A stretch of DNA of 64,000 nucleotides, taken from Sycobia sp. Sy_11. Taxonomy: Eukaryota; Arthropoda; Insecta; Hymenoptera; Epichrysomallidae. The notes under the pieces were generated by a model. It searched no databases. It was given only the letters and a program-made list of their open reading frames with translations, and was not told the origin of the DNA. The stretch covers positions 7,163,501 to 7,227,500 of the forward strand of contig JACCIC010000001.1 of assembly GCA_018907035.1 (NCBI GenBank), written 5' to 3'. Position 1 is the stretch's first letter. Each line of letters begins with the position of its first letter. Positions 24,656 to 38,002 of the stretch are shown piece after piece. A program made the translations under genes and the position numbers.

Positions 24656-26799
24656 ATTTATTTACTTATTTATTGATTTATCTATGTATTTATGTAAAAT
24701 ATATTACATTTTGTATTCTAAAAATGCGAAAAATATTTTATCCAGTCTCATTTCCACATATATCTAATTTTATCTACTGAAAGTGTAATATTTTGCCATT
24801 GTTTTCTTTAAGCTTTAATTTTGAATAAAGAAGAAATTGTTGGTGGCTACGTTGCATATCAACCCAATCATAGATTTCACGCTGCAATAATAGGCAAATA
24901 CAATAGATCAGAATCACGTTATTTGCTTTGCAGTGGTTGCATCATAGGAGATTATTTTATATTATCTGCTGCTCATTGTTTCTTTAAAGGTTTCAGTATC
25001 TTGAAAAAAGTTTCGTTTTTCGTGCTTGTGGGTTCAGGATTAATTACAGTTCAATATCCACCTGCAATAGAAATTGATAAAATTTACAAAGCTGGTCATG
25101 ATCAGGAAGAATTTAGTAATGACTTAGCCGTATCAAAGGTAAAACCTCCGTAATATCATAAGATTTTACAATGCAATAATAAATTATACATATATAATGA
25201 AGAAATGGTCTTTTCAGTTAAAAAATAGCTTAGAATTGTCATTACACCATAACTTGATTAGTATACAAATACCTTCTCCAAATGAACCGTATGAGATGTC
25301 AGGACTCGTAGCTGGATATGGAAATAACATTTCTGATCTTACAAACGCCCCTACAGATACTAGGAGACTAAGAATTGCTGGAAAAACTACTAGACAATTG
25401 ACATATGCATTTGCTCACATATCTGAAGATGAAGTATGCAAAGAAGCATACGGATATGTTGACAAATCAATTCATATATGTGGCGTAATAAAGCCTGATT
25501 ATCGATATAAACAGCGAGGTCTTTGCAGAGTAAGTATTATCTTTTTTATTCACCTATTATTGTTTGTATCTTTATAATTTATATTTCTATGCAAAATATA
25601 TTACATGAGTTTCTTCTATATAAGTTCGTTCGATAGAACAAAAGATTTATAATATCAAACTGTTGATTAGAGATCGAATCAACTGATGAAAGCTCTCTAT
25701 AAATATTTCTATACACCTTGTTATCAATCCTGTTTTACTCATATTAGAAGCAAAAAAAATTTTCATAACAACATATTTCAGAGAAACGTATCTTATCGTA
25801 AATATAACTTTCAAAGTTTTTATTGTTTTAACAACTTAATCGATTAATTCATTTTTTGTATAATCAGTTTTTAGAAAAATTCAACAAATAAAAAATAATA
25901 TTTAAAACATGACAGTAACTATTGAACAAACATCGGCTATTAAATATTTATTCGTAGTTTTATATATACGATATGTGACGAAGTTTTTAGCATATATATA
26001 AAATAATGTTACGATTAGTATTATAAAAACAATCATTTGGAAAAAATTATTCACAATTCATTCTTCTTAATATTTTATCATTGTAGACTTGGTATAGCTA
26101 TTATAATGATTTTATTATTTCGTTTTTTATTTAGTCGACTTCGCGATTAGCCAAGTTTTACGAGTATCGCGCATAGACAATCATGCCAAGTAGTGATTCG
26201 CTATTTATAATTAGATCTTATAGATTTATAATTTATAATTTTTTTCCATTGATCTTATAAAATACCCAACTCAAGCCAATTTATCACATATTATAGCAAT
26301 TTCTTATATTTAATTTAAGCTTTTATGCATTTCGTCATATGACACAAAATTTACTTTGAGCAATTCATTAAATATTTAAAGAAATCATATCTTTAAGAAA
26401 AAATCTTTAAGAATGACTATGAAATTATCTATAAAATTATATAATGAAAGAATCTATGAACATAATATGAACCCATTTACAAATAAAAAGACGATAGCCG
26501 TACATTGATTGAACCGAATTAAACACATATTTGAATTTGGCTCACGTATTTTACAGGGTGACGGTGGCGCTCCCCTCGTTAGCAATGATGGAAAAGTTAT
26601 AGGAATTGCAACTGAAAATAACATAGATTGTGATGATACTGTTAAAGGTAATATATATGTAAAGGTATCATTTTATAAAGAATTTATTGATGCAGTAGTC
26701 TCTGGAAATCTTAGCAATAGTCTCGTTACTCCTGTCATTTTTGATAATTCTCCGCACTCAATGAACAGTCCTCTTGTACATCAGAATGAAACAATTTAA
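22024..26799 (+). CDS. SPH-A: secreted S1A serine protease homologue, catalytic Ser replaced
   Basis: Exons are 22024-22087, 24813-25138, 25218-25529 and 26557-26799, with intron phases 1, 0 and 0, all GT-AG; 314 residues. Exon 1 encodes a signal peptide. A propeptide of about 8 residues ends NKEE before IVGGY (I30), so the usual Arg/Lys activation site is absent. The trypsin-fold cysteines are present: C61, C77 (SAAHC), the EVC and HIC pair in exon 3, GLC just before exon 4, and IDC. An extra cysteine, C64, lies three residues after C61. His76 and Asp125 (NDLAV) of the triad are kept, but GDSGGPL reads GDGGAPL, so the nucleophile (residue 237) is Gly. Hydrolysis is therefore predicted to be lost. 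About 30 residues follow the protease fold (VTPVIFDNSPHSMN). Family knowledge: such pseudoproteases act as cofactors, binders or venom or immune proteins. The exact role here is unknown. Confidence 0.9.
24603..24652. repeat. (AT)n microsatellite in SPH-A intron 1
   Basis: About 50 bases of TA, lying 160 bases upstream of exon 2 of SPH-A. Confidence 0.95.
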
Positions 26800-26959
26800 T
26801 AATATATTTTTCTCTATATGCAGATCTATAAGTGTATGTATAATTCATCTAAAACAGTTTTTTTCGTGTTCAATACCTGATTTGAGTCATATTATTATCG
26901 CAGTACCAATATTTAAAGAAATGCTAAATCAGTTCAGTGATTCTAAAATTTGTTAAATA

Positions 26960-29819
26960 TATAATATTTAAAAAATTCATATAAATTCAAATTTACAAGC
27001 AAGAGAGATCATAAATAATCTAAATCAAAGTTTCTTGTAAGAAAAATAATTTTATATTGTTTTAAGACCTAAAACTTTAATTGAAATAAGTTAGTCATAG
27101 AATCTTATCTCTGAATGATTTAAACTTTCTTTAAATTGTCATTTAGAACAAAATTATTTATTTATGCTAAATGGTGTATGTGATTTAAAAAAATTATATT
27201 TTATATTAAAGAAACATTATTCAATCTTGAAGCGATTTATCCCTCTCCATAAACTTGTTGAAACACATTTAAATAAAAAATATATTATATAAGTAAATAA
27301 AAATCACTTGAATATGCTACTCAAATAAACTTCGAAATTTTAATACTCCTTCGTTCCTTATGCTATCACAAGAAGATAAAAGTCAAAATAAAATTGCCTT
27401 TTAAATTTATACTAAAATAAAGGTATTTAAATAAAAGAGAACTTTGATCTGCCTGCTCTGTTTAGTTCAGCTTGGGTCCCAATCCGAACGTGGCTACCTG
27501 TCATATAATCATTTGAAGGATTTAATAAATCCTTTCGATACAACTTTTTTTTTCATTTCTGATCTATTTTTATAAATAAAAAGAAACCATTGAAAGTTTT
27601 CAAATAAATATTATATTTGTTTAATTATTATTTAAAACAGGTGTTGTAGAATTATTGAAAAATAATTCTAATGATTGCAAGATGATAACTGAAAGTAAAA
27701 ATTCATTTGTTTGATTATTAATTAAATTTTTTAAAAAATCCTTATCAAGGTCGAAATAGAGAGGTTGAATTGTTAAAATAGCATTTTCTTTGCAAATCTT
27801 GACTGCTCCGTAAGACTTAATATTTTAAAATAAATAAAATTCATTGTACAACCAATTCCATTAGGGAACAAAATCTTTATTTACCGAAAAGGCATACTTA
27901 TTCATTACCTGTTTATCTTTAGTGTCTAAGAATCCAAATAACATATATATCTTATTTAACAATGGCAACATAGTGCAAAGGAGATTTGAGATTTTTAGCA
28001 CAGTCATATTATCTGTACAAAATATTTACATACATATTTTCGATCCTTTGTTCAACTAAAGTTCATTATATGTGTTCCAATGACCCTATTTCTCTCTGAA
28101 AAATTGCGTTTTCTTAGTTCAACTTAAAAGATCTGTTCAAAATCCGAACCGAGTATTGTTCAGAATCCATCTGTGCACTAGATGTCATATCTTAATTTAA
28201 AATTATTTAGGAAATACTTCTTACTTGATATTTTGATCTTATCTATATCGTTTCTGATAGCAAAGTATCTTGATGATACGATCCCGCGGAAAAAAGACTC
28301 TCTCTGTATTTTATTTTCCGTAGTAGCAGACCGATTACAAGTTTTGTCCTAATTACCGCAGCAGATCAGTTTGTCATAAAAAGGAAACACCTGTTCAATC
28401 CGAAGGCTACTCTCAGCGAAACGGCCTAGACATGACATTAGATTCTCACTAAAGCGTTCTAATTTGTTGATCAGTTACTTTCCACCATTCTCAAATATAA
28501 ATGTAATATGCGATACTAGTACAAAAAAAGAACATCAATGGGCGTTACATACGAATGCGAAGACATTGCTTAGATTAGTCAAATTTCCAAGTTCTTTAAA
28601 CATGTCTTTAAGCACTGAAAATTATCGAAATATATCAAAGTGAATAGCAGAATACAAGAAGTGTTATATCAGGGTTAAGACTGTAAAAAAGCATCCTGGA
28701 TTTCTCTCGGCTTTATCGAAAGGTGTTTACAAAAAGAGATTGCTGTAAAGAACTTTGTTTTTTATAGAAATATTAATACTCGATTATGTTTTCATTGTAT
28801 GCCTGAACTGGAAACTGATAACATTTATTTTGTGATACTGAAGTGGTGAATAATCATAAAGAGTGAACCAAAATAATAAAAACTAAATGCGATAAGAAAA
28901 CAGTAATTTACGGTTGTAAGGATGGTTATTATTCTAAAAAAATATATGTATAGCAAAGATTAAATGAAATTAATCTATTTAAAAAATTATTTTGATTCAG
29001 TTTTTTTTCTATTACTTTGTGTGTTTAATTAAAATGTAAATAAAACAACTATATCACATTGATTGTGTTTTAATATGTTGACATTTAATTAAATATTTGA
29101 ATATAAACACCTATTGTTTGATTAAAAAAGTAAGTTCACTCGATATATACTCTGTATTATCTAAACGCCCACAACTGCCATTTTTGTTTTGATGCAGTGG
29201 CACTCATAGGAGTTCAAATCTGGGCATATATAAAGATAGAGAGCTACTTTGGGAATAAACATTCGTATATACACTATAATGTCATTTTAAAAAATGATGA
29301 AGTGGAGCTCATTAATTCGAGAATTCCAATTTTAAGCAACCGACGTTGTCATATAATATACGAGCTAAATGACATTTTTTGTCACTCATTTATCTTCGGC
29401 CAAAGATTAGTTTAAATAATTCGTTTTAATGTGTTCGAAGTCGTAGTGCACCTACGCTGCATCACTTTGTATATGTAAAAAAAATATTCAATTAATTAAC
29501 CCCGGCCCACATTAGCTCAGAATAAAGTTTAGACTACATATGGATGAAAACAAAAAGTTCGTCGGCTTTAACCATTTGGATTATACGTTCACTGCTCATC
29601 TGAACATAAAAAAATGCCATATTATCGAAAAAAATGTCGGATGAAAATCATAAAAACAATCATTCGTATGTATTTCCAGACAAATACGAGGTGTATGATT
29701 TTCTTTTATTCTGTATTAATACAGGTGTACCGAGCATGTACAGGCTTCAGCTCTATATTATTTGTTTGTTTTTGACAGCCATAAAAAAATTATGGTGTTT
29801 CGTGTGCTCGGCTATTTTC
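26960..29819. other. AT-rich intergenic DNA between SPH-A and SPH-B
   Basis: No gene recognised. A less AT-rich patch at 28,280-28,460 has no coherent frame. An open frame of 72 codons near 29,200-29,415 has no recognisable similarity and no start or splice context. Confidence 0.5.
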
Positions 29820-30212
29820 TTTTATGAAAAAAATGGTTTGCATTAAATTTGGTCTTAAAAAAGGAATTCAATGCTCTAAAACTATTGAAATATCGACATA
29901 TTGCATACGGTGAGCTACTTTGAGTAAAAAGGATGTGTATAAATGGTACAAGCTGTTCTAAGGAGGCAGAGCATGTCGAAGACGAACCCCGCATTCGCCA
30001 TCCTAGCACATCTACAACAGATGAAAACGTTCAAGCAATGAAAGATATTGTGTTAAAATATTGTCGAATCACTATCAGAGAAGTTGCTGAAGATGTTGAC
30101 ATATCGGTTGGCTCATGTCATGTTATTTTTTCGGATATTTTGGGTATGAGACGTGTGTCAGCGAAATTTGTTCCAAAACTGCTTAATTTTAATCAAAAGA
30201 GCCGTCGATAGA
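29820..30212 (+). mobile_element. 5' fragment of a mariner-like transposase (family 3)
   Basis: From about 29,826 the plus strand reads CIKFGLKKGI in one frame, then KWYKLF. A longer frame (29,933-30,211) follows with VEDEPRIRHPSTSTTDENV, REVAEDVDISVGSCH and KFVPKLLNFNQKSRR. This is the order of the N-terminal paired helix-turn-helix region of irritans/SETMAR-like mariner transposases (WFKRF, VEDEPRSGRPST, TIREVAEDVGIS, KFVPKLL..EQK). The match stops at the position equivalent to the end of the DNA-binding domain, and no catalytic domain follows. It has stops and a frameshift and differs from the two other mariner families in this window. Confidence 0.8.
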
Positions 30213-30322
30213 TAAATTGTCTATAGGAATATAGATTTATAGATAGAGTATTTTGTACTATACATTATTGAACTGTTGAAGAAATAGGTTTAATTATTAT
30301 CTCGATCGAGTTTTTAAATCTT

Positions 30323-30574
30323 ATGCGTAAAATGGGCGGGTCCACAAAAAATTGCATGCTATCAACAATATCAGTGAAAATGTTAATCAAGATTTTAATT
30401 TTTAACGTTTATATTTTTGACTTTTTAATGAATGTATTCGATGCCGAGTTATGCGTAGATAACTTCACCTGCTTGGCCGATAGAACAATATTCAGAAATT
30501 TCGATAGCTTTTACGGGAAGTTTCGTGTTCTATCTAGAGTACAACATTTAGATATATCAGGTAATAAACGATAG
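30323..30574 (+). CDS. Unassigned 83-residue frame with LRR-cap-like end
   Basis: The frame has an internal hydrophobic stretch (MLIKILIFNVYIFDFL) that could be a signal peptide from an internal Met. It is followed by two cysteines (ELCVDNFTCLADR) and LSRVQHLDISGN, which resembles the N-terminal cap and first repeat of a leucine-rich repeat protein. A possible donor (gtaata) follows SG at 30,561. No further repeats or exons are visible downstream. It could be a lone first exon, a gene relic or coincidence, and the similarity is weak. Confidence 0.15.
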   Translation: MRKMGGSTKNCMLSTISVKMLIKILIFNVYIFDFLMNVFDAELCVDNFTCLADRTIFRNFDSFYGKFRVLSRVQHLDISGNKR

Positions 30575-30599
30575 CATAACATTTTCAGGTGTATCAAGA

Positions 30600-32338
30600 T
30601 GACTTAAACGGAAAGTTTTATACTTAGATTGTAGTATTGAGTATTTGAAAGTATTAATTTATTTTTCCTATAGATTGTACGTTTGCATATATTTTCTGCG
30701 TTCAATTGTATACTGCTCCATTTAAATTACGATTAAATGTACTCTCTGATCAGGATTTGTTCTTCATCAATTAAAATATTTCTTTAAGGTATAGTAATGA
30801 TGTATAAGAATGTAAATATATTTTATTACACATTTTAACACATTTATACACATTTTCGTTTGCTCAATTCACTTTGGTATGAATGTGCAAATAACGGAAA
30901 ATAATAGGAACATTTGCTTACCTGTTTCTCAATGATCGCATTACTTATTTAGTTGTTCGTGCTTTTTTTTCTACTACGATTACATTTTTATTAATTGAAA
31001 TATTTGAGTTGTCATATTTTTCTTCAGAACAATTATTAGTTTGTTAAATTATACTGACAATTTTAGAAATTGTTTTGATTTTTAAATATACCAAAAGAAA
31101 CTACCAAACTTTCACTTTATCTGATTGATTGTATTATAACTAAAGTTATTTTATTATTTTATCACAATAGCGATGTTGCTATTAAAATTTATTTACAAAA
31201 TTAGAATCCTGCTGTATACTATTCAATAAAAAATAATTTTATCTTATTCGTGTTTAATGGAAAAATTAATTAATAAAGATTAAATTGTATTATATGCATC
31301 TATATAAACTTTATACACACAGACACACATACACGCGCGCACGCACACACACACACAGTGTTTGCCTCTAGCATTCAATTTAGTTTTCTAGAAATCTGCA
31401 TTTAGATATATAAGATACAACACTGAAAGCTAACTTAAATAAGTTTCAATGTTGTATTTTTTATTCGCCTATTTGTAAAAACATAAGTAATTAGCATCCT
31501 TTGGCAGCCGTTCACCAGCGAATTTTTACCATTCTTTATCTCTGGTCTCTGTCTCTTCCTAACGGCACTTATGCCAAGTAGCTAATATTGTGGTTTCAGG
31601 GTTAAGACCATGTCCCTACGAGATTTCGTCCATAACACAGAATAGAAAGTAATTTCGGATCACTCCTTCCGCATCCAGCCTCATCTGTCAAAAGAGTGCG
31701 ACTTACGTGTAACGTGCATGTATGGAAACTCTTCTTATGTTTGCTTATAGTCTTAATCATAAAATAACCTTGATATATCATATAGTTCTATATAAAATAA
31801 TAATCAACAGACAGTATAACATTTTTGGAAAATTTAGGAGAATCTAACAAGTACATTTAAAATTAGCGCAAGAATAGATATATTCGATATACTGTACTTT
31901 TTAAATATAGCAGGGTAAGTGAAATCTTATATATATATATTATAAATTGAAACATATTAAACGAATTATTTACACAAGAACGTTTAAGAAATATTTTATA
32001 GACAAATCTCATTCGAAAGCTATAGAGTCACAATAGATTTTAAAATTGATTAAGAGTTCTCTATTTGAAATTGATAAAACTGTTATTAAAAATATTTCTT
32101 ATGAAATTTTATGAAGCAGATATGACCTTCTGTTACATAGTAATTGTATATAACTATAAAATTTAAATTTACGTTTTCTCATAACTGTTTCATGCACAAG
32201 AAAGAGGTACACATTGCCGTATATAAGTTTTATTTTTTATTTCGATAGAAATTGTTTTAACTATTCATGTAAAAATTAAATAACTTGTTATTTTCCATAG
32301 GTAGCAAATATTTTTATAATACTGTAATCACTTTAAAA
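30600..32338. other. AT-rich DNA upstream of SPH-B
   Basis: Contains a short (CA)n tract at 31,313-31,358 and a less AT-rich patch at 31,500-31,720 with no readable gene. A TATATAAG motif at 32,220-32,227 lies about 115 bases before the SPH-B start codon and is a candidate TATA box. Confidence 0.4.
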
Positions 32339-34508
32339 ATGACCTCCTGTAACGTACTTTTATTTCTATTGCTGACTACAACCTATTTTGCCGTTAATAA
32401 TGGTAAGTAATTTTGATATATTTTATTGTACTTCAATATATTTCCAATAATTTGTTAAGAATTATTTTGTTAATGTCTTATCAATAATATATTATTTATT
32501 TAGATATATAAATATTTATACTAAATATAAATTTTTCTTTGTCTTCATAAAATAATACAATTTATTTTAAAGCAATTCGATAAAGGAATATACCTTTTAT
32601 TTTTTTAAAATAAAATCACAACAAAGATCATTTTAATCTAGTTAATATTCTTTATATGACGATTTCGTAAAATTTAAATGTAGTTAGATGCTTTTAATAA
32701 TTAAAATTAAGGTAGAAACGGATCGTTTTGTAATGTAACTATATTAGAGTATGTAATGTGTGTGTGTGTGTGTTTGTGTGTCAAATTGCACAGAATACCA
32801 TTAGCTGAGAATATTATATTATTGAAGTAACTTAATTCATTAGAAAATAAAAAAAAACAAATGTATATAATCTAAACTAATATGAATAGAAAATAAAAAT
32901 AAGTGTTTAGTTGAGTGCTATTCAATACTTAATAAAAGTAAAACACTCATCAAGATACAACATAAACGTGTGAAAAAAACTATATTAAACTTATATACAA
33001 TAAGCCGAACTATGATAGAATAAGTGAAAGTGTTTTACAGTTCTTTTAAATAATATTAATAAGTATGTTTTATAAAAATATATGTTTGATATTTTTAACT
33101 ACTGCTCTTTCAATAATAGTACAAGATCCTATATTATAAAAAAACGGTAGACTGAAATATTAGTAATAACAAATTTATATAGATCTGAGAGGAAATAGTT
33201 TGATGGAACTTCGATATCTTATAACTTGAAACCAGATATGAAAAATCAATTTCAATTGAAAATTAATTTCATAATTAATAAATAATATATTATTTCATCA
33301 TACACTCAAAAATCAAATGGTACTCTTCCTACTTATACGAAGAAATATATAATACTTACAATTAACCTTACAACATGTTAGCAAAATTAATAAGGCCAAA
33401 TATATAAGAAATAACTCTTTGAATTATTAAAAAATTATAAAAAGCAACAATGTAAAAGTAAAATATTTAAAATTGTTTTGTAAAATTTATGACATCGTTA
33501 TATCGAGTATATCGAATTATTAATGGGTAATAAGATAACCAAATTAATGAATATCTCGCTGTCATTACAATCCACTAATTGAATATTTCCTATGTAATAG
33601 TTTTTATATTACACGCATATTCCTGTACTAATACTTTTTCCTAGAATATATAACAAATAATATCGAACCTAAAGTTTTAATAATCAATTGACTTCTTTGA
33701 AACTTCTAACACCATACTTTATAGAACCTTAGCAATAGCTAAAATAAGAATTTTAACTCACAACAAACTATCAATTTTTTTTCTTTCAGCTTCAGATTTG
33801 AAAATGGAAAAAATTGTTGGTGGTTATCCCGCGTTTCCAGCGAATTTTAGGTATCATGCTGCAGTAGTTGGCAAATACAATTCATCTGAAATCCGTTATT
33901 TACTTTGCAACGCTTGCATTATTGGAAACTTTTTTATATTATCTGCCTCTCATTGCTTCTTCAATAAACTAACTCATAAATTGAAGAAAGTCACATTTTT
34001 TGTTATTGCGGGTACAATAGAAATTAGAACCACTACACCACGGAAGGAATATGAAATTGATACGATATTTGTAGCCGGGCACTCCAATGATCTTTATTCT
34101 ACTGACCTCACAGTCTCGAAGGTAATGAAGCCATCTTTAGATTATGCAAGACATTTAGGCGAGGTTCAATCGTGTTCATACTATATCTAATGTACGGGTG
34201 GGGATTCAAGTGTTTTTGACGTAAGAACAAAGAAAGGTTGAAGAAAATTAATTTATTCACATTTTTTTATCATTTTTATCATTTGACTTAAAAGACCATA
34301 AATTTTAATTCACAACATTATTAATATCAACAAATATAAGAAATCATTTTCATGTAATTTCCCTATATATTTTTTTTTCTTTAATATGAATGCAAATAAT
34401 CAGTGCAAATACACTGAAGCTTGTTTTCATTCTGTTATTAAATTCCGAGAATTTATACGACTGCCATGCACTCTTAATACATACATATAATATGCGTACA
34501 CACACAAT

Positions 34509-34571
<63 letters not shown>

Positions 34572-35019
34572 AGAGAGGAAGGAGAAAAAGAGAGAGTATA
34601 CATCATTAGCTGACTTGTTTGGCATAAAAAAAGAAGTTTACTTTTAGTATTATAGTATTTCTGTCCAATCATTTTGTGTCGCTGCAATCAGCAGTACTAC
34701 ACATGGTTTATGTGTTCATTCATTTTTTCAAATAATTTTTTTAGCATAATTTTTTTGACGATAATTTTCTTATAAAACAATGTTTATATAATATATAAAA
34801 TATGTTTATATTATAAAACAATTTAACATTGTACCGGTTGGCTTAAACGAATTATATCAGCGATTTTTTCAAGCATCTAAAAATGCTTTGTCAAATATGC
34901 AAATTCATTTATTTAATGAGCGGAAAGAATCAAAGCTACGTTTGAAAAATAATACAAGTAATTTCATCATTGTTATTGAACTACATGTTAATGTTTATTT
35001 ATATTTATATATATATATT

Positions 35020-35058
<39 letters not shown>

Positions 35059-37929
35059 CTCAAAATAATTTCAACACTATAAACTTTTTTCTTTTTTTTA
35101 ATAGATCTAATCGAATTAATTATAAACTCATATACAAATAATATTAATACTATTTCTTTAAAATAGTTTAAGAGTGAAATTAATAAATATTTTTATCAGT
35201 CTTTATTTTATCAATCTTTATAATATAATATATTAGCTAAAATAATGACAGTCAGACTGTCCTTGTTTATATTCACCCTCAAAGTATCTGAAATAGGACT
35301 TATTACTACAATAAATTATATTAAAAATTAAAAATAAATAAAATTAATAATAAAATAAAATAAAAATAATAAAAACAATATTCTATGTTTGAAAAGGATA
35401 CCTGACTGCCTCTACCACCTGAAAGTTAGATTCTCCTTTGGTGTCCGATGTTTCGAACCGCTACGGTTTATCCTGTGGAATGAAACTGAATTTAGATTAG
35501 AAACATTGGACACCAAAGGTGAATTTAAATATAAGGTATTTTAAATATAATTTAATTTAGTTTAAGTATAATTGAAATATACTAACATAGAATATTGTTT
35601 TTATTACTTTTATTTTATTTATTATTTTATTTTCTTATTAATTTTATTTTATTTTTAATTTTTAATATAATTTATTGTAGTAATAAGTTATATTTCAAAT
35701 TCTTCGAAAGTGAATATAGAGAAGTACAGTCTGACTGTCATTATTGTAGCTAAGATATAATATTATAAAGACTATAAAACCGAGAAAAATATTTATTAAT
35801 TCATTTCAGAACAGTGGACATACGTACAATTTTTAATTTTAGATTAAGAGTGCTTGTTACCCTGATCACAGCGCCTCATTCAACTACTAAGACGGAAGTA
35901 CATTTACTTCGACGCCACATTCGCTCAATTTGCATTATAAAAAATTTTAAAAAAAATTTGTATAAATCTTTATATATGCTTAGAAGTGGCATAACTTTCT
36001 TCGAGCTCATAACATTTCTCTAAGTAGGATAACAAAATAAAGAAAATTCGTAAAAATTTGTCTTCTGCAGCACGTGGTGCTAGTGCTTTCAATAAAAGTA
36101 ATTTTTATGAATCATAGGTGTCAGTTACATTCATAATTCAAGTCTTTCACCGTTCTACATATTTTACACACAAAATGAGGCGTCGAACTAAATTTATATT
36201 GCATGAAATCTCCAGCAACTCTTATCCTTTAAAGTGCCGGGATTTGAGAAATTTGAAAAGCTCTGTTTTTTCTATAAAAAAATGAGTTTAGATCATGCAC
36301 AAAAGACTAAACTAAGGCCAAGCCTTTGCCAGAACGGAGCATGACACCTTCAACCAACCTCCAGGCGTGATCCCGGTCCGGTACTGTAATGCGCATGGTA
36401 TTTTTTTTCCTTTTCGTAAAAAACGTTTAGAAGATTTCCTAAACGTCAAAAGTGTTTTCCTAGACATCTTTGGGGTTGCTGAATACGATTCTAGAATCAA
36501 ACTTTCGAAATTCAAAATGGCGGATTCAAGATGGCGACCAACTAATTAAAATTGTTTTTTTTCACTGATATATTTCATCTGATATATTTCCACTTTTTAA
36601 TGAAAAAAATATGACGCCTGTAAGCGTCATCGCGGTTCTCTAAAGGTTAATTACTGTTAATTTAGATAAAAATGAGAAAAATTTCGTTTCGATATATTCG
36701 AAGATGTGCCTCAACAGGCAACAATCAGTACCGCATAAATTATCGAAATAAAAAAACCGTGATGCTTATTGTAATATTTAAAATTCATATTTAACGTAAG
36801 TAATTATAAAAGAAAATTAAGAGATACAACTAAATATCTGTAGATTTTATTATACATTATGAGTTTTCCTGTAGTTGTTATATATAAAAGATATTTTATA
36901 TTACAAAAGAACATGAAGCATGCAAGTACCAAGTCCATGTGTATTATGGGCTCACATTATCATACATTATCAAGCGTTCCATGAGTGAGTCGAGCGCCTA
37001 GGTGTCCGTCTTCTTATCAAAGTATCACCTATTAGTAGTATTACATCTGAGTGAGATAGAAAGCAAAAATGTTTAATACATCTGGTTTTATTGCTTTTAA
37101 ACATCCGGGAAAGAGAGAGACCACCTGTCGTCCTGGTCCAGAAGCGGGATGGCAAATTTATAATTTATCCAGATTATAAATTATTAAACGCCGTTATGAA
37201 GAATATTACTACTCAGAGTCTGCCCATCATAAAATGTGGTGATGTTCGTCATCCGGACGGAGGTCTATATCAGTAGCGCGTGATGAGTTTCAGCTTAATA
37301 AAAGCGTTAGAATGTTTTAATGGACTTGTCACTCAGGAGATGCTCTGTCGGTATACGAACGATTTCGTCCAATTATATCTGAACAATTTTGTCGTGTATT
37401 CAAACTCCTGGGAGGAACACTTGCATCATCTGAGGCGTGTATTCGAAATATTCGAGATGTGATAAACACGGTCTCACGTGTTTCATCGACAAGTGCATTT
37501 TCGGGCATCATTATATGGAATTTTTTGATCACCACATTACCATCGAAGGAAATACTGCAAAAAACAGAACATATGGAAGATATTTTAGAGGAATCAACAA
37601 CTCGAATATGTATTTGCCTTCGCTCAACTAGTGCACCCCCTAATTCAACTATTATTTTCCAAGGGGTCGTGGCTTTTCTCGAAAACTAAACAAAAAGTCT
37701 TGGAAGCCGTCAAGATTGCATTCGAAAATCCACTCCGACTGTGTAGACTACATCAAACACAAAGGACGTACATTTTATAGAATATCAATAATGAATAAAA
37801 TTCAGTCACTATTTGGAGGACGATCACTTCACACTCTGCACGGGTAATTTTTCTTTTTGTTCTTCTGATTCATCTGATCGTTCCATCGGCGTTGATATCC
37901 TTTGATCATTTTATTTTTCCTTATGTAGC

Positions 37930-38002
<73 letters not shown>

